Source: Acidobacteriota bacterium
GTDB taxonomy: Bacteria; Acidobacteriota; Blastocatellia; Chloracidobacteriales; Chloracidobacteriaceae
Length of the DNA stretch: 64,000 nucleotides
Direction of reading: 5' to 3'
NCBI GenBank assembly: GCA_016208495.1
Contig: JACQXX010000104.1
Span: 1-64,000, forward strand
Part shown: piece after piece, positions 35,795 to 44,017 of the stretch
How positions within the stretch are numbered: position 1 is the stretch's first letter
Layout: every line of letters begins with the position of its first letter
Program-made: the position numbers and the translations under genes
Notes under the pieces: model-generated
What the model was told of the DNA's origin: nothing
The model's database searches: none
The model's input: only the letters and a program-made list of their open reading frames with translations

Positions 35795-35942
35795 GGGGTT
35801 CAGGGTTCAGGGTTCAGGGTTTACAGAATTCTTTCGAACCTAAAAACAGATCACTAAAACAGAAGAAGAATGTAAAGTAATTTAGAGAAATACACTTAGT
35901 GGACTACTGACTACTGACTACTGACTACTGACTACTGACTGG
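35795..35942. repeat. GGGTTCA and GACTACT heptamers around a short spacer
   Basis: GGGTTCAGGGTTCAGGGTTC (35798-35819) and GACTACT units (35903-35940) lie between divergent genes. The GACTACT units are the complement of the AGTAGTC family at 4095. Confidence 0.88.
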
Positions 35943-35978
35943 TATCACTAAATTGATCGGAACATCTATTCTTTCAAA

Positions 35979-36830
35979 ATGCAGAAGAAATCGGCAATAG
36001 CAAACACCATCACAACCACCAGTTCCAACAAAGAGTTTGACTTTAAACAGGAAGCCATCAAGCAATGGACCCACGATCCATGCGGGCTGCTTGGGGCCAA
36101 AGGCTTTGAGATTGGGACCGGTGAATTTTATGAACGGGTTGACCACAATCGCTATGTTGAATATGCCCCGTGGATGAAATCAGTGATGCCGTTTGCTGAC
36201 TTCCAGGGCCGAAAGGTCCTTGAAATCGGATTTGGGATGGGAACGGACCTGTTTCAATTTGCCAGGGGTGGTGCCGAGGTTTACGGCGTGGACCTCTCTC
36301 CAGAACATCTGCGAATTGCGAGCGAACGTTTTGCGTTTTTTGGACTTCCAGCCAATTTGCAACTGGCGGATGCCGAAAATCTTCCGTTTCCAGATGCTTC
36401 ATTTGACGCAGTGTACTCATTTGGTGTCATCCACCACATTCCCAACATTGAGCAGGCGGTGCGTGAAATTTATCGGGTGCTGCGGCCTGGAGGACAGGCC
36501 ATCATTTCGGTCTATCACAAAAACTCAGCTTTTTATTATTTCTGCGTCTTAGGCGGCTATCTGGTGCATTTTCGATTTCTGAACGAATCGTTTCAGGCAA
36601 ACCTCTCGCGCATCGAATACCGCGAACACAGCGATGCTTGCCCGCTGGTCAAACTTCTCTCCAGAAACGAGTTGCGGAATTTGTTCAGTCAATTCCCCGA
36701 AGTCGGTATTGAATGCCATCATCTGGCCGCCACTCATTTTGGGTCATTGCAACGGCTGGTCCCGGAAAGCCTGGTGCGACGTGTTGAAAACAAACTTGGC
36801 TGGTATCTGGTGGCGAAGGCGACCCGGTAG
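35979..36830 (+). CDS. Class I SAM-dependent methyltransferase
   Basis: This 283-residue protein has motif I VLEIGFGMGTDLFQFARGG (about 75-93), an acidic post-motif (VYGVDLSPEHL), AENLPFPDASFDAVYSFGVI (motif II) and VLRPGGQAIIS (motif III), as in UbiE/type 11 methyltransferases. A 60-residue N-terminal extension and a C-terminal lid domain suggest a specific substrate I cannot identify. There is no good ribosome-binding site at the ATG. It converges with the BamB-like gene; a hairpin separates them. Confidence 0.88.
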   Translation: MQKKSAIANTITTTSSNKEFDFKQEAIKQWTHDPCGLLGAKGFEIGTGEFYERVDHNRYVEYAPWMKSVMPFADFQGRKVLEIGFGMGTDLFQFARGGAEVYGVDLSPEHLRIASERFAFFGLPANLQLADAENLPFPDASFDAVYSFGVIHHIPNIEQAVREIYRVLRPGGQAIISVYHKNSAFYYFCVLGGYLVHFRFLNESFQANLSRIEYREHSDACPLVKLLSRNELRNLFSQFPEVGIECHHLAATHFGSLQRLVPESLVRRVENKLGWYLVAKATR

Positions 36831-36838
36831 AACGAGAC

Positions 36839-36862
36839 GGGGCGGACACGTTGGTTCGCCCC
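36839..36862. terminator. Hairpin between convergent genes
   Basis: GGGGCGGAC and GTTCGCCCC pair at eight of nine positions around a six-base loop, nine bases after the methyltransferase stop. It resembles common GGGGCGAAC...GTTCGCCCC intergenic palindromes; a related hairpin is at 47826. It may stop transcription from both sides. Confidence 0.65.
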
Positions 36863-38106
36863 TACTTCTTTTCTTCTTCAGGTAACAGGAGTCGTGCCGC
36901 CAGCGTTCCACGTTCGCTGGGAATGACCAGCACCTCTCCGGTGATCTGAATACCTGCCAGAATGTGGTTTTCATTCAAAAACAGGCGGGCCGTCACATCG
37001 CCGCTTTTGGGTTCCAGCAGGGTTACTTCGTTGCTATCAAAGGCCGCAATGGCAACGATATCTTCTCCCAATGCAATTGGTTCAAAGATTAACCTTCCAT
37101 CCATCAACTGCCGCCAGGTCATTGATCCATTTTTGGTCTGCAATGAATACAGGTAGTTATCAAATGACGGCACAAGCAACTGGTTGCCTTTGACCAGCGG
37201 CGCCGCCAGCACCGACGCCCCCGCCCGACGTTCCCAAATCAGAGTGCCTGTCGTTCGCAGCACCGCCCGAACCCGCCCATCGGCGGAACCGAAATACACC
37301 TGACGTTCATCACACGCCGGTTTGCCGATTTTTCCTTTTCCTTGAAATTTCCAGAGTTGTTCACCGGTTTCGAGTTTTAAGGCATAGAGCGTATTGTCAT
37401 CGCCACCCAACAAAAGCTGGTCATGATCAATCAGAAACCGTCCTTGAGCGGCAAACTCCCATTTGGAACTACCATCCGTCCGTTGAAGAGCGTGAAGCTT
37501 TCCATCGCTCATCGTTGTGTAGAGCGTGTCCCCAGCTTCAATCAAGGCAGATCGAAACGTATGCGGAAAGGTTTTGGTCCAGCGCGTTAACCCGGTGGTC
37601 GTATCAAGCGCCCGGAGCACGCCTTCCTTTCCAGTTTCAGTCTGGCGTTCGGTCGCGATATAAAGCTCTGATTTTCCGGCACTTAACGGTGCCGTAAATT
37701 CCCCGCCCTGCGGTGTTTCCCACAGCAAACTGCCATTTTCCAAACTGAGCGCCACCACGCGCCCGCCCTGGAGCGGCATACACACCAGCCGATTGACTAC
37801 CAGAACTGGCAGCCGGGTGACATCAGGTGAGAAGTATTCCCAGGCTTTGGACAGTTCACGGACCTCAACATCATCCCGGTTGATCAACAGATTCTGGGTG
37901 CGGCGCGAACGAGCAAACTGCTCATCGGTTTCACGGTCTTTATTGCGTCCACGGCCTTTTCCTTGTTTTTGGGCTTCAACCGATACAGCCGCCGCCAACG
38001 TCAGGAGGAACACACATACCAGCACCAGGAAACGGAGCGAAAGACCGGAAGACAAGGAGACAAGGGGACAAGGGGAAGAAAGAAGGGGTTCGGGGTTGTG
38101 ATTCAT
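36862..38106 (-). CDS. Exported PQQ-like beta-propeller (BamB-like)
   Basis: This 414-residue exported protein has a hydrophobic signal segment at about residues 24-44 (LRFLVLVCVFLLTLAAAVSVEA); a basic stretch follows. The propeller blades show the tryptophan-docking pattern of PQQ-like repeats: NGSLLWETPQGG, TTGLTRWTKTF, DGSSKWEF, TGEQLWKF, TGTLIWERRAG, NGSMTWRQL. No PQQ-enzyme catalytic residues are seen, so a structural or assembly role is more likely. The first 15 residues are encoded by GACAAGG-type repeat sequence, so the true start may lie downstream. Confidence 0.87.
   Translation of the reverse strand: MNHNPEPLLSSPCPLVSLSSGLSLRFLVLVCVFLLTLAAAVSVEAQKQGKGRGRNKDRETDEQFARSRRTQNLLINRDDVEVRELSKAWEYFSPDVTRLPVLVVNRLVCMPLQGGRVVALSLENGSLLWETPQGGEFTAPLSAGKSELYIATERQTETGKEGVLRALDTTTGLTRWTKTFPHTFRSALIEAGDTLYTTMSDGKLHALQRTDGSSKWEFAAQGRFLIDHDQLLLGGDDNTLYALKLETGEQLWKFQGKGKIGKPACDERQVYFGSADGRVRAVLRTTGTLIWERRAGASVLAAPLVKGNQLLVPSFDNYLYSLQTKNGSMTWRQLMDGRLIFEPIALGEDIVAIAAFDSNEVTLLEPKSGDVTARLFLNENHILAGIQITGEVLVIPSERGTLAARLLLPEEEKK
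38050..38096. repeat. GACAAGG octamer-like repeat in the 5' end of the propeller gene
   Basis: GACAAGGAGACAAGGGGACA and related units are translated into the first residues of the BamB-like protein. Confidence 0.65.
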
Positions 38107-38198
38107 TCCAATTAGGTGATTTTAAACGCCAGTGTGAGAGCAGTCGGAAAACCCTGGCTCTGCTTTGGTTTTGAGATAGGGACTTCAAGGCAATGCGG

Positions 38199-38498
38199 TT
38201 ACTGAATGCTTCCAAAAAGAGTTGGAATATCCCGCATCCCGTGCACTATGCGGACAATTTCAATGCCATTGTCAATCGCACGATAGAAAATCAGGTAATT
38301 TCCTACTGGGAACCGACGCAATCCAGGGGCAAGCTCCTGACAGGATTGCCCAATGTTTGCATTAGCTGCCAGCATATCGAATTTCTCGGTGAGGGTGTCA
38401 ATCAGCCCGTCTGCGGCGACAAGATTGCTACTTGCAATAAACAACCAGATCTCATCGAGGTCCGCAAGGGCAAGCGGTTTCAGAGTGATGGTTGCCAT
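38199..38498 (-). CDS. parE: ParE/RelE-type toxin
   Basis: This is a 99-residue toxin of the RelE/ParE superfamily. The family's features are present: LADLDEIWLFIA at the start, GLRRFPVGNYLIFYRAIDNGIEIVRIVHGMRDI in the C-terminal strands (in part). ParE toxins inhibit DNA gyrase. The start follows the stop of the antitoxin gene by two bases, the usual antitoxin-first order with translational coupling. It has both halves of the fold and looks intact. Confidence 0.9.
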   Translation of the reverse strand: MATITLKPLALADLDEIWLFIASSNLVAADGLIDTLTEKFDMLAANANIGQSCQELAPGLRRFPVGNYLIFYRAIDNGIEIVRIVHGMRDIPTLFGSIQ

Positions 38499-38500
38499 CC

Positions 38501-38764
38501 TTATGATACCTTGCCTTCTGGTTGAGCCAGCCGTTCGCGACCTCGCCGCTTGATGTCTTCAGCGTCAAATGGTACGGATGGTCCGCTCTCCAGTCCTTTT
38601 TGAATCTCGCGGCGGAGTTCCTCCATCCGCATTTCGCGCAGGCGGTCCTGTTCTTCCAGAAGCCGCAAGGCTTCGCGCATCACTTCGCTGGCGGAATTGT
38701 ACAGGCCAGACTCCACTTTGCGTTTAACCAACTCTTCAAGTTGTGGTGTCAAAGAGATGTTCAT
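38501..38764 (-). CDS. parD: ParD-type antitoxin
   Basis: This 87-residue antitoxin opens with a ribbon-helix-helix DNA-binding domain (MNISLTPQLEELVKRKVESG, then YNSASEVMREALRLLEE), followed by a disordered tail that would wrap around ParE. It likely represses the parDE operon. GAGGACGTT before the ATG supplies the ribosome-binding site. An inverted-repeat element lies about 85 bp upstream. Confidence 0.9.
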   Translation of the reverse strand: MNISLTPQLEELVKRKVESGLYNSASEVMREALRLLEEQDRLREMRMEELRREIQKGLESGPSVPFDAEDIKRRGRERLAQPEGKVS

Positions 38765-38849
38765 AACGTCCTCAAAATACGTTCCTTGATTTGTGTGTTG
38801 TTCGTGAAAGAGGTTTTACACTAACACAAAATAACAAAGATTGTCCTTC

Positions 38850-39241
38850 TGTAAATTCTTCCGTGATGGGTTTCTTTGGAACAAGCTGGAAATTCAGGTT
38901 CAGCCTGCGAAGCCTAGATTTTGTGCAAACAGCCCCCTCTCTCAAAATCCTGTTTGTAAAATTGTTTTTCCAGTTTTCCGCCCTTTTGGGTCCTTCACAA
39001 ACCTCGGTTCAGGTTCAGTGGTCGAAATTCAGGTTCTGAATTTGAACCAGGTGGTTGAAGTTGTTGAGCCTCAAGAGACAAAACCGGAAAAATAACTTAA
39101 ATGGCTGGATTTTAATGAGCAAGCCAGGCTTCATTCTGTCATCTTGGTGACCCATCCTGTTTGCACAAAATCTAGGCTTCGCAGGCTGAACCCCTGGAGT
39201 TCCAACCCATTTCGAAAGAATCCATCACGGAAAATTTACAG
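38850..39241. mobile_element. MITE-like element with about 85-bp inverted ends
   Basis: The ends 38850-38932 and 39157-39241 are imperfect inverted repeats. The inner 36 bp (38897-38932 versus 39157-39192, containing CAGCCTGCGAAGCCTAGATT) are perfect. About 224 bp lie between and hold no credible gene. It separates parDE from the SUMF1-domain gene. No target-site duplication could be established. Confidence 0.82.
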
Positions 39242-39302
39242 CAGGAAAAATTTCGGGACCGCGCAAAAAACGCGCGGTCAAGAGTGCATAAATCAAAGTG
39301 CA

Positions 39303-40385
39303 TCAAGGATTGAGAGTTCTCACCGCAACCACCCGAAAACCGCTGTTCCTGCCGACGAACTCTGGGTTGTTCCTGTAGCGGAACGCCGACCGGCAGAAGT
39401 CGGCACCGTCGAACCAAGAACCGCCACGCATCACGCGGAATCGTTGATCGGACCCCGATTCCCGTGCACTCCCATCGTCCGGTACTCCAGCATAAGTGTC
39501 CTGATACCAATCCTGACACCATTCCCAGACATTTCCGTGCATGTCGTGAAGCCCCCAGGCATTCGCTGGAAAACTTCCGACCGGTGTGGTTTTTTGACGA
39601 TACTCACCTTTCGGCGCATTCCCATAAGGGTAATGCCCATCATAGTTTACCTGATCGGTTGTGATGGGTTCCCCAAACGAAAACGGGGTCGTTGTCCCAG
39701 CCCGGCAGGCATATTCCCATTCCGCCTCGCTCGGCAACCGATAGATGTAATTATCTTTTTTGGCATTCAGCTTTTTCAGGAATTCCTGGCAGTCATTCCA
39801 GGATACTTGCTCGACCGGCAAAGTGTCGCCTTTAAAAGATGAAGGATTATTTCCCATCACCTCCTGCCATTGTGCCTGAGTTACCTGAAATTTCCCTAAA
39901 TAAAAAGGTTGGCTGAAAGTAACTCGATGCTGGGGTTGTTCACGAGTAAACCATTCCCGTTCTGCTTTTGGGTTGTATCGCTTTGCATCGGCAAAGGCAG
40001 CTTCAACATCGGCATTGGTCGAGCCCATCAAAAAACTCCCGGTTGGAATCAGCACAAATTCCATATCAATGCTGTTTGTAAAAGTTGGATTGAGAAGTAA
40101 CTGAGGTGGTGAAGGCAAAACCACAGGCACTGGTGACGGAGATTGAATCAGGTCAGGCGTTTTATTCTGTGAATTCCCTGCCAGTTTGGCCTCGATACGT
40201 TCATATTCGTTTTCGTAGCCCTCGATAAGTTCTTTGATGTCTTTGATTTTTGTCCGCAGTTCAAATTTTCTGTCTGTATCCGCCGTAATTCCAAGCTCCC
40301 GCTCATAGTCGTGCAACTTTTGAACCTGTACCGTCAGCAGGTTCTCCAAATCTTTCAATCGTTGTTGAAGATGGGGAGCTGGCAT
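39303..40385 (-). CDS. Coiled coil - SUMF1/FGE-domain protein
   Basis: This 360-residue soluble protein begins with a charged helical region (about 5-70, RLKDLENLLTVQVQKLHDYE), probably a coiled coil. A linker of about 30 residues precedes a formylglycine-generating-enzyme-like fold with IPTGSFLMGS, RLPSEAEWEYACRAGT, MHGNVWEWCQDWY and MRGGSWFDGADFCRSAFR. The paired cysteines that true FGE uses are not evident, so it is more likely a binding or conflict-system-type SUMF1 domain. The sulfatase-fold gene at 19845 lacks the Cys that FGE would act on, so no link between them is implied. Confidence 0.85.
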   Translation of the reverse strand: MPAPHLQQRLKDLENLLTVQVQKLHDYERELGITADTDRKFELRTKIKDIKELIEGYENEYERIEAKLAGNSQNKTPDLIQSPSPVPVVLPSPPQLLLNPTFTNSIDMEFVLIPTGSFLMGSTNADVEAAFADAKRYNPKAEREWFTREQPQHRVTFSQPFYLGKFQVTQAQWQEVMGNNPSSFKGDTLPVEQVSWNDCQEFLKKLNAKKDNYIYRLPSEAEWEYACRAGTTTPFSFGEPITTDQVNYDGHYPYGNAPKGEYRQKTTPVGSFPANAWGLHDMHGNVWEWCQDWYQDTYAGVPDDGSARESGSDQRFRVMRGGSWFDGADFCRSAFRYRNNPEFVGRNSGFRVVAVRTLNP

Positions 40386-40543
40386 AGGAAGTTGATTCTA
40401 TTGACTCTGGTTGAGGATGAAATACAAGACGGAACTGACTGATGAAGGGCAAGCAACAGGCGAATGTTGGTAAACGAGCCTCACTATAAAACACCTTGGG
40501 AATGATGACAACTACTGTGAAAATTTAGATTTAACAGAACCGC

Positions 40544-41347
40544 CTAAAGGCGGGACTCTGAACTGAGACCAAACAACCGTTTAAAATTGGCGGTGGTGAT
40601 GCGGCCAATTTCTTCAATGGTTGTCTGGTGGAGTTCGGCCAGTTGGCGGGCGACTTCGATCACGTAGGATGGTTCGTTGCGCTTCCCGCGATATGGAACC
40701 GGCGCCAGATACGGGCAGTCGGTTTCAATCAGGATGGACTCAAGTGGGAGCGATGTGGCGATGTCGCGCAACGGTTGGGCATTTTTAAAGGTCAGGTTCC
40801 CGGAAAACGAAATCAGAAACCCCAGTTCCAACCCGGCTTTGGCAAGTTCAGGTGAACCACTGAAGCAATGGAAAATCCCAGCCCGGTTATCTCGATCACT
40901 CCAATGCTCGCGAAGTAGCTCTATCGTGTCCTCATCCGCATCGCGGATGTGCAACAAAATCGGGAGGTTCCGCTCGCGGGCGCGTTCCATTTGCCGGACA
41001 AACACGGCTCGCTGCACGTCGCGTGGCGAATGGTCATAGTAGTAATCCAGCCCGATTTCGCCCCACGCCAGCACTTTGGGATGCTCGCACATCTGGCGGA
41101 GGCGGGCTTCGAGTTCATCATCGTAGAGCCGGGCATCGTGCGGATGCACCCCAACCGCAGCGTAAATGTGCGGATGGGCATCAGCCAGCGCCAGCCCTTT
41201 TTCGAGCGATCCTTGCTCTAAATCGCCGTTGCAGATTTCAAGGATCAACTCAATCCCAACCTCAGCCGCACGAGCCAGGATGGCGGTGCGGTCTTCATCA
41301 TAGATTTGCCCGTCAATGTGGGCGTGTGAGTCAATAAACATAAACAC
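40544..41347 (-). CDS. TatD-family metal-dependent hydrolase, copy 1 (intact)
   Basis: This TIM-barrel DNase-like enzyme has 267 residues. The metal motifs are complete: DSHAHID (His pair), GEIGLDYYYDHS (Glu), LHIRDADEDT, HCFSGS and the C-terminal ETDCPYLAPVP (Asp). Members hydrolyse DNA ends or other phosphoesters and have been linked to repair and quality control. GGGTTCG heptamers come within about five bases of the start, so there is no ordinary Shine-Dalgarno site; a second Met at residue 3 may be the real start. It follows a broken paralogue. Confidence 0.93.
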   Translation of the reverse strand: MFMFIDSHAHIDGQIYDEDRTAILARAAEVGIELILEICNGDLEQGSLEKGLALADAHPHIYAAVGVHPHDARLYDDELEARLRQMCEHPKVLAWGEIGLDYYYDHSPRDVQRAVFVRQMERARERNLPILLHIRDADEDTIELLREHWSDRDNRAGIFHCFSGSPELAKAGLELGFLISFSGNLTFKNAQPLRDIATSLPLESILIETDCPYLAPVPYRGKRNEPSYVIEVARQLAELHQTTIEEIGRITTANFKRLFGLSSESRL

Positions 41348-41351
41348 TTGA

Positions 41352-41417
41352 GGGTTCGGGGTTCGGGGTTCGGGGTTCGGGGTTCAGGGTTCAGGGTTCG
41401 GGGTTCAGGGTTCAGGG
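41352..41417. repeat. Heptamer array (GGGTTCG/GGGTTCA)n
   Basis: About nine units lie immediately upstream of tatD copy 1. The complementary array 41482-41577 lies 65 bp away, so the two arms can fold on each other. Confidence 0.93.
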
Positions 41418-41424
41418 AAAACAA

Positions 41425-41470
41425 CGAAAAAGATGAAAAGGACAAAAAGGACAAAAAGGACAAAAGAGAC
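41425..41470. repeat. GACAAAAAG 9-bp repeat
   Basis: GATGAAAAGGACAAAAAGGA and two more units fill the gap between the two heptamer arrays. The complement of this sequence is translated as the CPFCPFCPF tail of the broken tatD. Confidence 0.85.
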
Positions 41471-41481
41471 TTACATTCGAA

Positions 41482-41577
41482 AACCCGGAACCCGGAACCC
41501 GGAACCCGGAACCCGGAACCCGGAACCCGGAACCCGGAACCCGGAACCCGGAACCCGGAACCCGGAACCCGGAACCC
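41482..41577. repeat. Heptamer array (ACCCGGA)n, about 14 units
   Basis: It begins where tatD copy 2 loses homology to its family and is read through in that gene's frame as a repeating VPGSGFR peptide. Confidence 0.95.
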
Positions 41578-41581
41578 TCTG

Positions 41582-42182
41582 ACCGATTGAGCGGTACCAG
41601 TTTCACAAGCTTTTGCAGGTGCTGGCCGCGTCGTTCGTCACAAATCCAACCTGTGATGCCAATGTGTAAATCGAGGTCCAGGTAAGCTTTTAATTCTGCT
41701 TCCGTGCCCGTAAAGCAGTGAACCACTCCGGCGGTGAACTGGTCACGATACGGCTTCAGAATGTGGACGAAGGCGGCATGGGCGTCGCGTTCGTGCAAAA
41801 ACAAAGGTTTTTTGACTTCGGAGGCAAGCTGAATCTGGGCTTCAAACCAGCGGTTCTGGTCCGGGCGTGGTGAAAAGTCACGGTTGTAATCCAGACCGCA
41901 TTCCCCAATCGCCACGACCTCAGGTGATTCGGCCATTTTTCGCAACGTCTCAATCGTTTCCTCGGTGCAGTGGCGAGCATCGTGTGGATGAACTCCTGCC
42001 GTGGAAAATAAGATATGCGGGTGATGCTGTACTAGACGAAGCGCCTCACGGCTGCCCTTAACGCTGGTTCCGGTCAAGATCAGAGTCGTTACACCAGCTT
42101 CCTGGGCGCGTTTTAAAACCAGTTCCCGATCAGACTCAAATGAGCGATGGGTTAAATTGATTCCAATATCAATCAGTTTCAT
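41582..42182 (-). pseudogene. TatD-family hydrolase, copy 2, C-terminus replaced by heptamer repeat
   Basis: About 200 residues match the family: DIGINLTHRSFESD, STAGVHPHDARH, GECGLDYNRDFSP, FLHERDAHAAF and HCFTGTE. After KLVPLNR the expected LIETDxPYL segment and the last C-terminal helices are absent. The frame instead runs through the ACCCGGA array, giving (VPGSGFR)n, and through the GACAAAAAG repeat, stopping at 41412. The metal-binding Asp of ETDxPYL is therefore lost and the enzyme is probably inactive. The tail would add about 56 odd residues. An assembly artefact in a repeat cannot be excluded. Confidence 0.82.
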
Positions 42183-42225
42183 TGCAAATCTTCCTTTTTT
42201 CAGGAGTTGACCTCAGAAATGTGCT

Positions 42226-42273
42226 CAACGTCAAGCCGCTGAATTCCAAAGCGATGTCAAGCCATCGCACTCC
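42226..42273. repeat. REP-like hairpin, second copy
   Basis: On the minus strand GGAGTGCGATGGCTTGACAT then CGC matches the element at 8103-8130; the pairs GC/GC there are AT/AT here, so pairing is kept. A partial copy (CGGCTTGACG) lies beside it at 42229-42238. Confidence 0.8.
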
Positions 42274-42476
42274 AAAGGGTTAAGCTTTTGCCTTGCACTC
42301 GCAGGTCCAGTGCTTATATCTTTGCACCCCCAAAAATTCGAGAAGAGACGAGATTCAGACTGATTCCCTGCAACCAAACGCTGAAAAACCTGCCGCGATA
42401 TGATAAACACCGCAAACAATCATTCCTCTTGTCATTTTTCTTTCTGGAATCGCTGAATTTGCTTAGAAGGAGCAGT

Positions 42477-43814
42477 ATGACCGATATACAAACCAAAAAA
42501 AGTAGCCAGGCTGTGAATATTCCCGCCGCAACGGGGAAGCTTGGCGTGTTGCTGGTTGGATTGGGCGCCGTGAGTACGACGTTCATCGCTGGCGTTGAAG
42601 CCATCCGACGTGGGACGGCCCAGCCAATTGGATCACTGACCCAAATGGCATCTATCCGCCTTGGAAAACGAACCGAAGGGCGCAACCCTCGCATTAAAGA
42701 CTTTGTTCCCCTGGCCGAACTTGATGATCTGGTGTTTGGGGCCTGGGATATTTTTGAAGACTCCGCCTATGATGCCGCTGTTCATGCCGGCGTTTTGGAA
42801 CGGACCCAACTTGATCAATTGAAACCGGCTCTGGAAGCCATCAACCCTATGCCAGCCGTGTTTGACCAGCATTATGTGAAACGGCTGAACGGAACCAACA
42901 TCAAACAGGGCGCCAACAAGCTTGACCTGGCCCAGCAGTTGATCGCCGATATCGAAGACTTTCGCCAGAAAAACGATTGTTCCCGTCTGGTTCTGGTCTG
43001 GTGTGCCTCAACCGAGGTGTTCCTCCAACCGGACCCGGTCCACGACACAATTGCCAGTTTTGAACAGGCAATGAAAGACAATCACCCGGCAATTGCCCCG
43101 TCAATGATCTATGCCTATGCCGCACTCAAGTGCAAAGTGCCATTTGCCAACGGGGCGCCAAACCTGACGGTTGACCTGCCAGCGATTCAGCAACTTGCGG
43201 CTGAAAACCTGGTGCCGATTTGCGGCAAGGACTTCAAAACCGGTCAGACCTTTATGAAGACCCTGCTGGCACCGGGCCTGAAATCACGGATGCTGGGCCT
43301 GCACGGCTGGTATTCGACCAACATCCTGGGCAACCGCGACGGCGAAGTTCTCGATGATCCGGAATCATTCAAAACCAAGGAAGAATCCAAACTGTCGGTG
43401 CTGGAATATATTCTGCAGCCGGAACTCTATCCGGAATTGTACAAGGATTTTTCACACGTGGTGCGGATTAACTATTACCCGCCTCGCGGTGATAACAAAG
43501 AAGGCTGGGATAACATTGATATCTTCGGCTGGCTCGGCTACCCGATGCAGATCAAAATCAATTTTCTGTGCCGGGATTCGATTCTGGCGGCACCGATTGT
43601 TCTGGATCTGGCTTTGTTCCTTGACCTTGCCCAACGTGTTGGAATGAAAGGAATTCAGGAATGGCTGAGTTTCTATTTCAAGAGCCCGATGACAGCACCG
43701 GGTCTCTATCCTGAGCATGATATTTTCATTCAATTGATGAAGCTCAAGAACACCCTCCGTGACCTGCGCGGTGAAGAACTCATCACGCACTTAGGGAAAG
43801 AATACTACGATTAG
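42477..43814 (+). CDS. ino1: Inositol-3-phosphate synthase
   Basis: This enzyme converts glucose-6-phosphate to L-myo-inositol-1-phosphate using NAD as a recycled cofactor. The protein has 445 residues with the NAD-binding start LGVLLVGLGAVSTTFIAGVE and the family segments GAWDIFEDSAYDAA, NGAPNLTVDLPA, KDFKTGQTFMKT and NILGNRDGEVLDDPESFKTK (in part). I chose the ATG at 42477, preceded by AGAAGGAG; the frame extends to 42288 but that part is unsupported. A 14-bp-stem hairpin follows. Together with an inositol monophosphatase (22687) this would supply free inositol, for lipids or osmolytes. Confidence 0.94.
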   Translation: MTDIQTKKSSQAVNIPAATGKLGVLLVGLGAVSTTFIAGVEAIRRGTAQPIGSLTQMASIRLGKRTEGRNPRIKDFVPLAELDDLVFGAWDIFEDSAYDAAVHAGVLERTQLDQLKPALEAINPMPAVFDQHYVKRLNGTNIKQGANKLDLAQQLIADIEDFRQKNDCSRLVLVWCASTEVFLQPDPVHDTIASFEQAMKDNHPAIAPSMIYAYAALKCKVPFANGAPNLTVDLPAIQQLAAENLVPICGKDFKTGQTFMKTLLAPGLKSRMLGLHGWYSTNILGNRDGEVLDDPESFKTKEESKLSVLEYILQPELYPELYKDFSHVVRINYYPPRGDNKEGWDNIDIFGWLGYPMQIKINFLCRDSILAAPIVLDLALFLDLAQRVGMKGIQEWLSFYFKSPMTAPGLYPEHDIFIQLMKLKNTLRDLRGEELITHLGKEYYD

Positions 43815-43833
43815 GGCTTAGGGCTTGGGGCTT

Positions 43834-43872
43834 GGGGTAACAACAACAGATTTGGTCGGTTGTTGTTACCCC
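43834..43872. terminator. Hairpin after ino1
   Basis: GGGGTAACAACAAC and GTTGTTGTTACCCC form a perfect 14-bp stem around an 11-base loop. It lacks a U-run but is placed as a terminator would be. GGGCTTG heptamers precede it (43813-43833). Confidence 0.7.
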
Positions 43873-43970
43873 TTGCGCCTCTCTGATTCTTTTCCTTCTC
43901 CCTCACTCCACTTTGAAATCATCCTTTTGGATTCAGAAAAGACGACGTGATTGATAGGACTGTCTTTCCC

Positions 43971-43999
43971 TGAACCCTGAACCCTGAACCCTGAACCTT
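43971..43999. repeat. GAACCCT heptamers
   Basis: CCTGAACCCTGAACCCTGAA and one more unit lie about 20 bp before the phosphorylase start. They are the complement of GGGTTCA. Confidence 0.85.
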
Positions 44000-44017
44000 A
44001 AAGTCCCACCCCTAAAG

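Noticed and set aside
38199-38764. parDE as part of a new defence island
   Set aside because: It is a standard ParDE pair; no restriction, nuclease or NTPase genes cluster with it.
39303-39420. SUMF1 C-terminus as a variable region of a diversity-generating retroelement
   Set aside because: The RGGSW...CRSA...GFRVV pattern fits, but I found no template repeat, no reverse transcriptase and no A-rich mutated copy in the window.
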